A stretch of DNA of 64,000 nucleotides from Streptomyces sp. TLI_171 (GTDB lineage Bacteria; Actinomycetota; Actinomycetes; Streptomycetales; Streptomycetaceae): NCBI RefSeq assembly GCF_003610255.1, contig NZ_RAPS01000001.1, forward strand, positions 4,154,001-4,218,000. Reading direction: 5' to 3'. Shown one piece after another: positions 31,603 to 39,814 of the stretch. Each line of letters begins with the position of its first letter. Within the stretch, counting starts at the first letter, position 1. Under the pieces are notes generated by a model. That model had not been told where the DNA came from, did no database searches, and saw nothing but the letters and a program-made list of their open reading frames with translations. A program made the position numbers and the translations under genes.

Positions 31603-33429
31603 TCAGGCGGCGGCCGGAAACAGCGGCCGGTCGGCCGGTTCGGCGGGCTCCGGCAGCGCCCGGGCGCAGTCCCGGATCAGGGTGTGGAACGCGAACAGCG
31701 CCGACCCCACCTGCCGGATCAGGTTGTTCTCGAACAGCACGTCCAGGAAGCCCTCCGCCTCGTCGGCGCTCAGGCCCGTCACCGCGGCCGCCCGGTCCAC
31801 GTCGAAGGAGTCCGCGGGCTGACGGCTCATCAGCCGGCTGAACCGCTGCTGCGCGAGGTCCAGGTACTGGTACGAGGCCCGTAGTTGGGCCATCAGGTCG
31901 CGGTCCCCGGTGCGCAGGCAGCGGGCCCGCCGCTCCGGGTCGGCCAGCCGCGCCACCAGGTCCGCGACCGACCAGGCCGGCCGGTCCCGCAGCTTGGTCG
32001 CGGCGATCCGCACCGCCAGCGGCAGCCGCCCGCACAGCGCCACCGCCTCGGCCGCCCGGGCCGGCTCGTGCGCCACCCGCTGCTCCCCGGCCACCCGGGC
32101 GAACAGCTCCACCGCGTCGCCCGGCGGCAGCACGTCCAGCGACAGCGCCACCGCCCCGTCCAGCGCGCCGAGTTTGCGCCGGCCGGTCACCACCACCAGG
32201 GTCTCCCCGGCGCCCGGCAGCAGCGGACGCACCTGCGCGCTGTCCGCCGCGTCGTCCAGCACCAGCAGGCAGCGCCGGCCCGCCAACCGGGAGCGCCACA
32301 GCGCGCTGCGCTCCTCCAGCGAGGCCGGGATCAGCTCCGGGCCGACCCCGTCCGCGCGCAGCAGCGCGGCCAGCGCCTGCAGCGGCGGCACCGGCGGCCG
32401 CGACTCGTCGAACCCGTCCAGCGCGACGAAGAACTGACCGTCCGGGAAGTCCGCGGTCACCCGGTGCGCCAGCCGCACCGCCAGCGTGGTCTTGCCGATC
32501 CCGCCCATCCCGTCGATCGCCACCATCAGCGGCGCGCCCGCCGTCCGCCGGGCCACCGCCTCCAGCAGCAGCGCCGACTCGGCGACCCGGCCGGTGAAGT
32601 CCGTCAGGTCGTGCGGCAGGCAGTTGGGGCGACCGGCCCGGTCCGGCCCGGCCGCGGGCCGCTCCGGCGCGGGTTCGCGGGTGGCCGCACCGTGCACCCC
32701 GGGTCCGTCCGCCAGGATCTCCGCCTGCAGCGCCCGCAGTTGGGGGCTCGGCTCCAGTCCCAGCTCGTCCGCGAGGAAACGCCGGCCCTCCTCGTACACG
32801 GCCAGCGCGTCCGCCTGTCTACCGCTGCGGCACAGCGCCGTCATCAGGCTGCGCCGCAGCGAGTCGCGCAGCGGGTACTCGGCCAGCAGCGAGGTCAACT
32901 CCCCGACCAAGGACGAGGTCTCACCGACCTTCAGGCGCAGCGCCATCAGGTCCTCCAGGGCGGTCAGCCGCTGCTCGGTCAGCTTCACCGCGGCACTGGT
33001 CACCGCCGGGCAGTGGATGCCCGCGAACGCCTCGCCGCGCCACAGGTCGACCGCCGACTGCAGCAGCCGGATCGCCTCCGCGAACCGCCCGTCCCGTTCC
33101 GCGGCCCGCGCCTCCCGCACCTTGCGGGTGAACCGGTGCGCGTCCACCGCGTCCTCCGGGACGTCCAGCCGGTAGCCCACGTCCACCGTCACCAGCCGGT
33201 ACTCACTCGCCGTCAGCACCCGGCGCAGGTCCCGGATCGCGTTGTGCACCTGGGGCCGCGCCGAGGGCGGCGGGTCCTCCCAGAGCTCGTCCACCAGGAA
33301 GTCCATCGGTACCACCCGGCCGGCGTTCAGGAGCAGCAGCGCGAGGAGTCTCTGCTGCCGCATGCCCCGGACGTCCACCAGGACACCACCCTGGCGAGCC
33401 TCCAGCGCGCCCAGGACCAGGAATTCCAT
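31603..33429 (-). CDS. SARP/AfsR-type transcriptional activator with NB-ARC domain
   Basis: A 608-aa protein. Residues 1-95 form an OmpR-like winged helix (MEFLVLGALEARQGG, RPQVHNAIRDLRRVL), residues ~100-245 the bacterial transcriptional activation domain (DAHRFTRKVREA, EYPLRDSLRRSLMTALCRSG), and then an NTPase with P-loop GMGGIGKTT. The protein ends after the NB-ARC region, shorter than AfsR with its TPR repeats. SARPs activate clusters by binding direct repeats near promoters; the GGGCGATAGG repeats at 8995-9037 are a candidate target. ATG 33429 is chosen over the upstream GTG because it has the GGGGGTGAAG site. Confidence 0.88.
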   Translation of the reverse strand: MEFLVLGALEARQGGVLVDVRGMRQQRLLALLLLNAGRVVPMDFLVDELWEDPPPSARPQVHNAIRDLRRVLTASEYRLVTVDVGYRLDVPEDAVDAHRFTRKVREARAAERDGRFAEAIRLLQSAVDLWRGEAFAGIHCPAVTSAAVKLTEQRLTALEDLMALRLKVGETSSLVGELTSLLAEYPLRDSLRRSLMTALCRSGRQADALAVYEEGRRFLADELGLEPSPQLRALQAEILADGPGVHGAATREPAPERPAAGPDRAGRPNCLPHDLTDFTGRVAESALLLEAVARRTAGAPLMVAIDGMGGIGKTTLAVRLAHRVTADFPDGQFFVALDGFDESRPPVPPLQALAALLRADGVGPELIPASLEERSALWRSRLAGRRCLLVLDDAADSAQVRPLLPGAGETLVVVTGRRKLGALDGAVALSLDVLPPGDAVELFARVAGEQRVAHEPARAAEAVALCGRLPLAVRIAATKLRDRPAWSVADLVARLADPERRARCLRTGDRDLMAQLRASYQYLDLAQQRFSRLMSRQPADSFDVDRAAAVTGLSADEAEGFLDVLFENNLIRQVGSALFAFHTLIRDCARALPEPAEPADRPLFPAAA

Positions 33430-33504
33430 CGTCTTCACCCCCGTGATCACGATCGGTCGGTCTGCTGCCTTGTGCTGCTGTCCTGCCGTCTGCTGCGGGT
33501 CGGC

Positions 33505-33699
33505 TCAGCCGCCCCAGGTCACGTCGCCGCCCAGCTGGACGATCGGGGCCGGGGTGGAGGTCGGGAAAGCGGTGGTCTGCACGGTGTCGGCGCCGTCGGC
33601 GACATTCCCGGCGAATTCCACGGAGCCCGCCGAAATGACCAGGGCGGCAATCGTGAGGGCCGAGAAAGCGATCAGCTTGGAGACACGGGTGACCAGCAC
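33505..33699 (-). CDS. Small secreted peptide (64 aa)
   Basis: Encodes 64 aa from a GTG start behind an AGGAGA site 6 nt away. Residues 1-30 are a basic N-terminus and a hydrophobic stretch (KLIAFSALTIAALVISAG), a signal peptide or membrane anchor. The exported part is about 35 aa, with no Cys, ending QLGGDVTWGG. It lies 75 bp upstream of the SARP gene on the same strand and probably shares its transcript. I know of no function; an extracellular signal or membrane peptide linked to the regulator is conceivable. Confidence 0.65.
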   Translation of the reverse strand: MLVTRVSKLIAFSALTIAALVISAGSVEFAGNVADGADTVQTTAFPTSTPAPIVQLGGDVTWGG

Positions 33700-33864
33700 G
33701 GGATTCTCCTGACGAGTAGTGGGGATTTCCGCCGGGATTTCCTCCCGGGGTTCCTGGCCGGCGTTCTCGCCCGCCGACACCTCTACTGTGGGCCACCCGG
33801 GGCCGCTGGGGAACCGCTCGAGGCTGGACGGAACATGCACTGTCCTAAGCCGTCCACCGCGACC

Positions 33865-34167
33865 TCACTCGAAGCCCCACCAGGGGCCGGGCACCAGCGT
33901 CGCGCCCACCGAGAGCACGGCGAAACCGTCCAGCTCCGGCTCCGCCGCGACCGCTCGGCCCACCAGGCCCGCGGCCCGGCCCTCCGCCTCCAGCAGGCTC
34001 TCCGCCAGGCTGAACACACCCACGGTGACCTCGTCGGGAGCGGTCCGATGGACGCTCACGTGCTCCAGCGCGTCCGCTTCGGCCGCATGGGCCCGGACCA
34101 ATTCCGCCAGGTCGGGAGGAGCCCCTCGACCGACCGGCGCGCGCAACCTCGCGTGAACCAGATACAT
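33865..34167 (-). CDS. Small hypothetical protein
   Basis: A 100-aa protein, MYLVHARLRAP at the N-terminus and LVPGPWWGFE at the C-terminus, with no signal peptide or membrane segment. It has the size and alternating pattern of a small alpha/beta (ferredoxin-like) domain, but I do not recognise a family. It lies upstream of the secreted peptide and SARP genes on the same strand, at the right edge of the biosynthetic cluster. There is no other clue to function. Confidence 0.6.
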   Translation of the reverse strand: MYLVHARLRAPVGRGAPPDLAELVRAHAAEADALEHVSVHRTAPDEVTVGVFSLAESLLEAEGRAAGLVGRAVAAEPELDGFAVLSVGATLVPGPWWGFE

Positions 34168-34275
34168 ACTCCCATTCTCGTCCCCTCCACTAGGTACCCG
34201 AACCAGTCCGGGGTGGTCGCTTTGTGCCGTGGCAGAAAGCGTCCAGGGGTGGAGGGGACGAGAAGGGGGCCGACC

Positions 34276-34821
34276 TCAGACGTCGTCGGTCCATTCGGTG
34301 CTGAGGACGCCCATCTGGACCTGGTCGTGCCAGCTGCCGGCCCGGAAGACGGCCTCCCGGCGGCGGCCCTCCTCGGTGAAGCCGGCCCGCCGGTAGGCCG
34401 CCAGGGCACGGGTGTTGTAGCTGTTGACGGTGAGTTCGACGCGGTGCAGGCCGAGTTCGCCGAAGCCGTAGCGGATGGTGGTGCGCAGCACGTCGGTGCC
34501 GAGGCCGCGGTCCTGGTGGGGCGGCCCGATGATGATGGCCAGGGTGGCGCAGCGGTCCTTCGGGGTCGCGCCGTAGAGGGTGACGTGGCCGGCCAGGTCC
34601 CCGGCGTCGAGGGTCTCGACGGAGAGGCCGAGGTCGGTGCCCGTGTTCTGGCTCCAGGAACGAAACATGTCGGCGAGCCGGACGTCGGGCTGCGGGTGGA
34701 CGGGACCGGTGACCTGCTGGATGGCGAGTCCGGGTTCGCGCCACCAGGCGGTCAGCAGCGGCAGGTCGGCCTCGCGGAGTTCTCTGAGCCGGACGAGTCT
34801 GCCGGTGAGCGGGTCGGTCAT
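34276..34821 (-). CDS. GNAT family N-acetyltransferase (RimJ/RimL-like)
   Basis: A 181-aa GNAT protein of the RimJ/RimL type. It opens with GRLVRLRELREADLPLL, has the acetyl-CoA pyrophosphate loop in PPHQDRGLGTDVL, and the C-terminal ELTVNSYNTRALAAYRRAGF core. Such enzymes acetylate protein N-termini, aminoglycosides or small amines. The gene lies 35 bp downstream of an ABC exporter gene on the same strand; the pair could be a resistance unit, but that is only inference. Confidence 0.85.
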   Translation of the reverse strand: MTDPLTGRLVRLRELREADLPLLTAWWREPGLAIQQVTGPVHPQPDVRLADMFRSWSQNTGTDLGLSVETLDAGDLAGHVTLYGATPKDRCATLAIIIGPPHQDRGLGTDVLRTTIRYGFGELGLHRVELTVNSYNTRALAAYRRAGFTEEGRRREAVFRAGSWHDQVQMGVLSTEWTDDV

Positions 34822-34856
34822 GCGGGCGGGGTCCTGTTCGGGCGGGGGCGGGGAGG

Positions 34857-36623
34857 TCAGGCGATCTGCGCGGCCTGCAGGCTGGCGTAGGGGCCGCCGG
34901 TGCGCAGCAGTTCGGTGTGGGAGCCGATCTCGGCGATCCGCCCGTCGTGCATGACCACGATCCGGTCGGCGCCGCGGATGGTGGAGAGCCGGTGGGCGAC
35001 CACGAACACGGTGCGGCCGCGGACCAGCCGGGCCAGCGCCTCCTGGACGAGCGCCTCGGAGCGCGAGTCGAGGGCGGAGGTGGCCTCGTCGAGGATCAGG
35101 ATGCGCGGGTCGCGGATGAGGGCGCGGGCGATCGCCAGCCGCTGCTTCTGGCCGCCGGACAGGCGGGCGCCGCGTTCGCCGACCACGGTGTCCAGGCCCT
35201 CGGGGAGGCGCTCGATGAACTCCAGGGCGTTGGCGTCGCGCAGGGCGGTCAGGACGGTCTCCTCGGGGACGTCCTTCATGCCGTAGGTGACGTTCTCCCG
35301 GATGCTGCCCTCGAACAGGATGGACTCCTGCGGGACCACGGACAGCGACTTGCGGTAGGAGCGCAGGTCGAGCTCCTCCATGTCGCGCCCGTCCAGCAGG
35401 ATCCGGCCCTGGGTGGGGCGCAGGAAGCCGATCACCAGGTTGAGCACGGTGGACTTGCCGGCGCCGGACGCGCCGACCAGGGCGATGGTCTCGCCGGGCC
35501 GGACGGAGAGGTCGAAGCCGCTGACCGACGGGGCGTCGGAACCCTGGTAGGCGTGGCCGACGCCCTGGAAGTCGATCCGGCCGGTGACGGCGCCGACCTC
35601 GGCCTTGCCGGAGTTCTCCTCCAGGTCGGGGGCCTGCAGCACCTCGCCGGCCGAACGGACCGAGGCGAGGCCCTTGCCGAGCTGCGGGGTGAGGGTGAGC
35701 AGGGTGGTGACCGAGCCGGTCAGGGTGGAGAAGTAGGCGCTGAGCATGACCACGGCGCCGGGGGTGACGTCCATCCAGCCGTAGTAGGCGACCAGGGCGG
35801 AGCCGGCCAGGCAGCCGACGCCGATGGCGTTCAACAGGATCCAGGCGAGCGAGCCGAAGCGGCCGTTCAGCAGGTCCAGGCGCAGTCCTTCGTCCAGCAC
35901 CCGGCCGAGGGTGCGGTCGACCCGGCGCAGCGCGGTGCGTTCCAGGCCGTGCGCCCGGGTGATCGGGATCAGGGTGGTCATCTCGCCGATGCGCGAGGAG
36001 AGTTGCTCGACCTCGCGGCGGAAGGACTCGTTCTGGCTGCGGAGCCGCTCGCGCAGCCGGACCACCAGCAGGGCGCTGGCGGGGACGAGGACCAGGAAGA
36101 CCGGCAGGAAGACGGGCGTCTGGATCGCGATGACGACCAGGCCGCCGGAGAGGGTGGCGATCGCGGCGAGGCCGTTGTCGGCGGTCTGCTGGGAGGCGGT
36201 CTCGATGCCCTCCACGTCGCGGATCACCTTGGCCTGCAGGACACCGGCGCTGACCCGGGAGTGGTAGCCGATGGACAGCTGCTGCATGCGATGGCAGAGC
36301 GCGGACCGCAGCCGGGTGCCCATCCGGCGGATGGAGCCGTGCATCCAGTGCACGTACAGCAGGTGCAGCGGCAGGTTGAGCAGCAGGATCACCAGCAGGA
36401 TCGCGGAGTTCCACCAGAGCACCGAGATGTCGCGGTGCTTGACCACCACGTCGACGATGTTGGCGGTGATCAGCGGCAGCAGCCAGACGGGGGCGTGCTT
36501 GGCGAAGAAGACGGCGACCGCGCCGAGGACCCGGGAGCGGTCGGGACGGAACAGGAAGAGCAGGGTGCGGACGGGGTGCTCGCCTCGGTAGCGGTGGCTG
36601 AGCGATCCGTCGGGCAGGGCCAT
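34857..36623 (-). CDS. ABC exporter, fused permease and ATPase
   Basis: A 588-aa half-transporter with an N-terminal six-helix membrane domain (for example ISVLWWNSAILLVILLLNLP) and a C-terminal ATPase: Walker A LVGASGAGKST, signature LSGGQKQR, Walker B ILILDEATSALD and the VAHRLSTI switch motif. It should work as a homodimer exporting a lipid, peptide or drug. The Met before ALPDGSLSHRYRGEHP is chosen because upstream in-frame sequence is not protein-like. It is divergent from the sigma factor gene. Confidence 0.88.
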   Translation of the reverse strand: MALPDGSLSHRYRGEHPVRTLLFLFRPDRSRVLGAVAVFFAKHAPVWLLPLITANIVDVVVKHRDISVLWWNSAILLVILLLNLPLHLLYVHWMHGSIRRMGTRLRSALCHRMQQLSIGYHSRVSAGVLQAKVIRDVEGIETASQQTADNGLAAIATLSGGLVVIAIQTPVFLPVFLVLVPASALLVVRLRERLRSQNESFRREVEQLSSRIGEMTTLIPITRAHGLERTALRRVDRTLGRVLDEGLRLDLLNGRFGSLAWILLNAIGVGCLAGSALVAYYGWMDVTPGAVVMLSAYFSTLTGSVTTLLTLTPQLGKGLASVRSAGEVLQAPDLEENSGKAEVGAVTGRIDFQGVGHAYQGSDAPSVSGFDLSVRPGETIALVGASGAGKSTVLNLVIGFLRPTQGRILLDGRDMEELDLRSYRKSLSVVPQESILFEGSIRENVTYGMKDVPEETVLTALRDANALEFIERLPEGLDTVVGERGARLSGGQKQRLAIARALIRDPRILILDEATSALDSRSEALVQEALARLVRGRTVFVVAHRLSTIRGADRIVVMHDGRIAEIGSHTELLRTGGPYASLQAAQIA

Positions 36624-36816
36624 GGGGGAACTCCAGTGCGGGGCGCGAACAGGCGGTGCCGTCCCATCCTTCCAGCGCGCGGGGCGCCCGCCGGTGTCCG
36701 CTACCGGACAGCGGTCCGGGCTTGATCCGGCGGCGGGGAGGATTTTCGGATCCGGGTGAAACATCGGGGCGCCCTCGGACCGTCATAGGGCGGATTCGGC
36801 GAGGGGAGACGGAGAA

Positions 36817-37356
36817 GTGGGCACAGCTCGACGGCGGGCCGCCATGGAGGAGGAGTTCGTCGCGTTCGCGACGGCCCGGTCCGGGCAGCTCTACCGCTCG
36901 GCGTACTACCTCACCGGCGGGGACGCGCACCTGTCCGAGGACCTGGTGCAGGAGACGCTCGGCCAGATGTACGCCCACTGGCACCGCCTGCACCGCCCGA
37001 GCTGGGCGGGGCGGATCGACAACCCGGCCGGGTACGCGCAGACCGTGCTGGTCCGGGCCTACCTGACGCACCAGCGCCGGCGCAGCAGCAGCGAGCGGCC
37101 CAGCCGGGTGCTGCCGGAGGTCGCTGAGCACGCCCCGGACTCGGCGCTGCGGCTGGCGCTGGTCGACGCGCTGTCCCAACTGCCGCCGCGGGACCGGGCG
37201 GTGGTGGTGCTCAGGTACTGGGAGGACCGCAGCGTGGAGGAGACCGCGGCGATCGTGAAGGACAGCTCGGCGGCGGTGCGGACCAGGTGCTCGCGGGCGC
37301 TGGCGAAGCTGCGCACGCTGCTGGGCGCGGACCTGGCGGAGCTGGTGGCGCGATGA
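36817..37356 (+). CDS. SigE-family RNA polymerase sigma-70 factor
   Basis: A 179-aa ECF-type sigma factor of the SigE family abundant in Streptomyces. Region 2 is seen as YRSAYYLTGGDAHLSEDLVQ and region 4 as LPPRDRAVVVLRYWEDRSVE with a following helix-turn-helix. The GTG start follows GGAGACGGAGAA; ATG 36844 is an alternative. The gene overlaps the LCP gene by 4 nt, so the two proteins are made together, as sigma factors often are with their regulators. Confidence 0.85.
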   Translation: MGTARRRAAMEEEFVAFATARSGQLYRSAYYLTGGDAHLSEDLVQETLGQMYAHWHRLHRPSWAGRIDNPAGYAQTVLVRAYLTHQRRRSSSERPSRVLPEVAEHAPDSALRLALVDALSQLPPRDRAVVVLRYWEDRSVEETAAIVKDSSAAVRTRCSRALAKLRTLLGADLAELVAR

Positions 37357-38591
37357 ACCCGGAACGCGGACGCGACGGACGGAGTGGTGGAGTGAGCGAC
37401 GGGGACGGGGAGTTCGAGGTGCGGTTGGGCGCGGCCTTCGGGCAGGCGGGGGGCGGTCCGGAGCCGGAGGTGACGGCCCGGCTGGTGGACGGCGGCCTGC
37501 GGGCGGGCCGCCGCCTGAAGCGCGCCAGGCAGCGGAGGACGGTGCTGCTGGCCGGGGCGCTGACCGCGGCGGTGCTGACGGGCGCGGGGACGCTGACGGC
37601 GCCGCACGGCCTGCCGGGTCGCAGCTCGGACGCGCTGCAGGTGGCCGGTACCGCGCCCGCACCCTCGGACCGGGGCGTGACGATCCTGCTGATCGGTCTG
37701 GACACGACCGTCGGCGCGGAGGGCGGGCCGACGGACGCCGACCCGCCGGCCGCCGAGCTGCACATCGGGACGCGGAGCCGCGGCATGACCGACACCGTGA
37801 TGCTGGCGCACATCCCGGCGGGCGGCCGCGAGGTCCGGCAACTGTCCCTGCCCCGTGACCTGATGGTCCCGGACGGGAAGGGCGGCTCCGTCCAGCTCAA
37901 CCAGGTGTACTGGAGCGCCGAGCAGGCCGAGACGCAGCGCCTGCGCGAGCAGGGCCTGGCCGAGAAGGACGTGCAGTGGCGTGGGCAGGAAGCCGGCCGG
38001 GCTGCGCTGATCTCGGCGGTGCAACAGCTCGCCGGACTGCCGGTGGACCACTTCGCGGAAGTCTCGATGTCCGGCTTCTACCAGGTCGCCAAGGCCCTCG
38101 GCGGGGTGCCGGTGTGCCTGAACGAGGCCGTCGACGACCCCTGGAGCGGGGCGAAACTCCCTGCCGGGCGCTCCGAGTTGAACGCGTCCCAGGCGCTCGC
38201 CTTCGTCCGCCAGCGGCACGGCATCGGCACCGGCTCCGACATCGGCCGCACCGCCAGGCAGCAGGCGTTCCTGGCGGGCGTGCTGGCGAAGCTGCGGGCG
38301 GGCGGGACGCTGACCGACCCGGGTCGGTTGTCGGCCCTGTACGGCGCGCTCAAGGACGACCTGGTGGTGGACCAGGGGTGGAGCCCGGTGGACTTCGTCC
38401 GGCAGGTTCCGGCCTTCGCCGCCGGCGCGGGGACGGCGGGCACGCTGCCCACCGTCTTCGAGGGGAACCGGCTGCGGGCCGAGGACGGTGCGGCGAAACG
38501 GATCCTGGTGGACGGCGCGGTCCCGTCCGCCGCCCCGGGGGGCGAGCTGCCGTCGCCCGTCGCGCTGGACGGGGTGCCCTGCGTGGACTGA
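37353..38591 (+). CDS. LCP family protein coupled to a sigma factor
   Basis: A 412-aa LytR-CpsA-Psr protein. The cytoplasmic N-terminus (about 70 aa, ending RAGRRLKRARQRR) and the following membrane helix look like the N-terminal half of the small anti-sigma-like proteins that usually follow SigE-family sigma genes. Outside the membrane lies the LCP domain: ILLIGLDT, the LSLPRDLMVP arginine motif, and ALAFVRQRHGIGTGSDIGR. There is no LytR_C domain. Cell-wall glycopolymer ligation, possibly joined to sigma-factor control, is inferred from this arrangement. Confidence 0.83.
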   Translation: MNPERGRDGRSGGVSDGDGEFEVRLGAAFGQAGGGPEPEVTARLVDGGLRAGRRLKRARQRRTVLLAGALTAAVLTGAGTLTAPHGLPGRSSDALQVAGTAPAPSDRGVTILLIGLDTTVGAEGGPTDADPPAAELHIGTRSRGMTDTVMLAHIPAGGREVRQLSLPRDLMVPDGKGGSVQLNQVYWSAEQAETQRLREQGLAEKDVQWRGQEAGRAALISAVQQLAGLPVDHFAEVSMSGFYQVAKALGGVPVCLNEAVDDPWSGAKLPAGRSELNASQALAFVRQRHGIGTGSDIGRTARQQAFLAGVLAKLRAGGTLTDPGRLSALYGALKDDLVVDQGWSPVDFVRQVPAFAAGAGTAGTLPTVFEGNRLRAEDGAAKRILVDGAVPSAAPGGELPSPVALDGVPCVD

Positions 38592-38598
38592 CCGGGCG

Positions 38599-39498
38599 TC
38601 AGTCGAGCGCGGTCCAGCCCCACGGGCGGGGGCCGTGCTCGCCGCGCAGGCAGGCCAGCCGGTAGTGGGCCTGGGCGCGGTGCCGGAGGTCGGCGTCGGC
38701 CTGCTGCAACGCGTAGCAGGTGAGCCGGAGTTCGCGGACGGCGGCGAGCACCGGGTAGCCGGGCCATTCGGTGACGTCGGCGCCGTACGCGGTGCAGAAC
38801 TCGGCGTAGGCACGGGCGGGGAGGGCGCCGAAGCTGTAGTGGCCGACGGCGGTGGTGACGAGGTCCCACTCGGGCGGGCCCAGTGCGGTCCGTTCGAAGT
38901 CGAGCAGGTAGGCGGCGTCGTCGGCGACGGCCAGGTTGCCGCTCCAGGCGTCGCCGTGGACCACCCGCAACGGGCGCTGCGGGAGGGCGAGTTCGTGCCA
39001 GGCGGTGCGCAGTTCGGCGAGCCGGGCGTGCAGCCAGCGGCGCTGCGGCCGGTCCAGGGTGGCGGCGCCGTCGATCCGGGCGGGCAGCCGGACGAACGGG
39101 TCGAGCCGGTCCAGCGGGTGGATCGGCGGCGGGAGCCGGTGCAGGGTCCGGAGTGCCGCGGCCAACTCGACGGGGCGTCCGGGGCGGTGCGGGGGCAGCT
39201 CGTGCCAGAAGGTGACCGGTCGGCCGTGCACTTCCACCGGTTCGGGCGGCCGGTCCAGCGGGCGGACGGCCGGCACCCCGTGTCGGCGCAGCCAGCGGGC
39301 CACCGCCAACTCCTTGTGCGCGGCCGGCACCTGGCCCTCCCGGCCGACCCGGACGACCACCTTGCCGGGCAGCCGCCACAGGGTGTTCTCGCCGGCCCGG
39401 ATCAGCTCCGCCCCGGCGCTGGCGCGGTCGACGGCGGCGCAGGCCTCGGCCAGCAGGGCGGCGGGGGTGCGGCAGTCCACGTCTCGGCCTCGTTCCAC
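38599..39498 (-). CDS. Aminoglycoside phosphotransferase-like kinase
   Basis: A 299-aa protein with the APH/choline kinase fold. The catalytic loop is VVHGDAWSGNLAV (HxDxxxxN) and the metal-binding segment YLLDFERTALGPPEWDL. An N-terminal lobe with VVVRVG and the ATP-binding lysine precedes it. The substrate is unknown; relatives phosphorylate antibiotics, sugars or amino alcohols. It is convergent with the LCP gene. The chitinase promoter lies upstream, on the other strand. Confidence 0.82.
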   Translation of the reverse strand: MERGRDVDCRTPAALLAEACAAVDRASAGAELIRAGENTLWRLPGKVVVRVGREGQVPAAHKELAVARWLRRHGVPAVRPLDRPPEPVEVHGRPVTFWHELPPHRPGRPVELAAALRTLHRLPPPIHPLDRLDPFVRLPARIDGAATLDRPQRRWLHARLAELRTAWHELALPQRPLRVVHGDAWSGNLAVADDAAYLLDFERTALGPPEWDLVTTAVGHYSFGALPARAYAEFCTAYGADVTEWPGYPVLAAVRELRLTCYALQQADADLRHRAQAHYRLACLRGEHGPRPWGWTALD

Positions 39499-39645
39499 TC
39501 GCGGTCGGTGGCCGCCACCAGGATGGCGGGCGGCCGGGCGGGGCCCGAAGGGCGCACGGGAGCACGGCGGCGGCCCCGAACCATCGCGCCGTACACGGAA
39601 TTCAACCTCCGTCGGGTCCGCTGGTCGAGCCTCCCCCCTCGCTGA

Positions 39646-39709
39646 TGGTCCAGACCACCCTTGCCTTTGGTCCAGACCTATTGACGGGGTTTGCCGCCCC
39701 TCCTACGAT
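39646..39709 (+). promoter_or_regulatory. Chitinase promoter with two 12-bp direct repeats
   Basis: TGGTCCAGACCA at 39646-39657 and TGGTCCAGACCT at 39668-39679 are 22 bp apart. Similar repeats control Streptomyces chitinase genes and resemble DasR sites. Directly behind them lie a -35 TTGACG (39681-39686), a 17-bp spacer and a -10 TACGAT (39704-39709). The leader would be about 100 nt. I see no gene between 39499 and 39814. Confidence 0.82.
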
Positions 39710-39814
39710 CCGGTCGGGCACAGCCCCCACATGTCCCCACCTCACCCAGAGCCGGGCGTCACGCCCCCACGCGTCGGTCATGTCCATGGCGCTCGGCGGG
39801 AAGGGAGCACCGTC

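Noticed and set aside
34857..36623. The ABC exporter as part of the biosynthetic cluster
   Set aside because: It is separated from the cluster by unrelated small genes, and the cluster already has its own ABC pair and MFS exporter; membership remains possible but unsupported.
34276..37662. A 1128-codon open frame on the minus strand
   Set aside because: Only its last 181 codons (the GNAT gene) read as real protein; the rest is antisense or out of frame to the ABC exporter and sigma genes, a common effect of high GC content.
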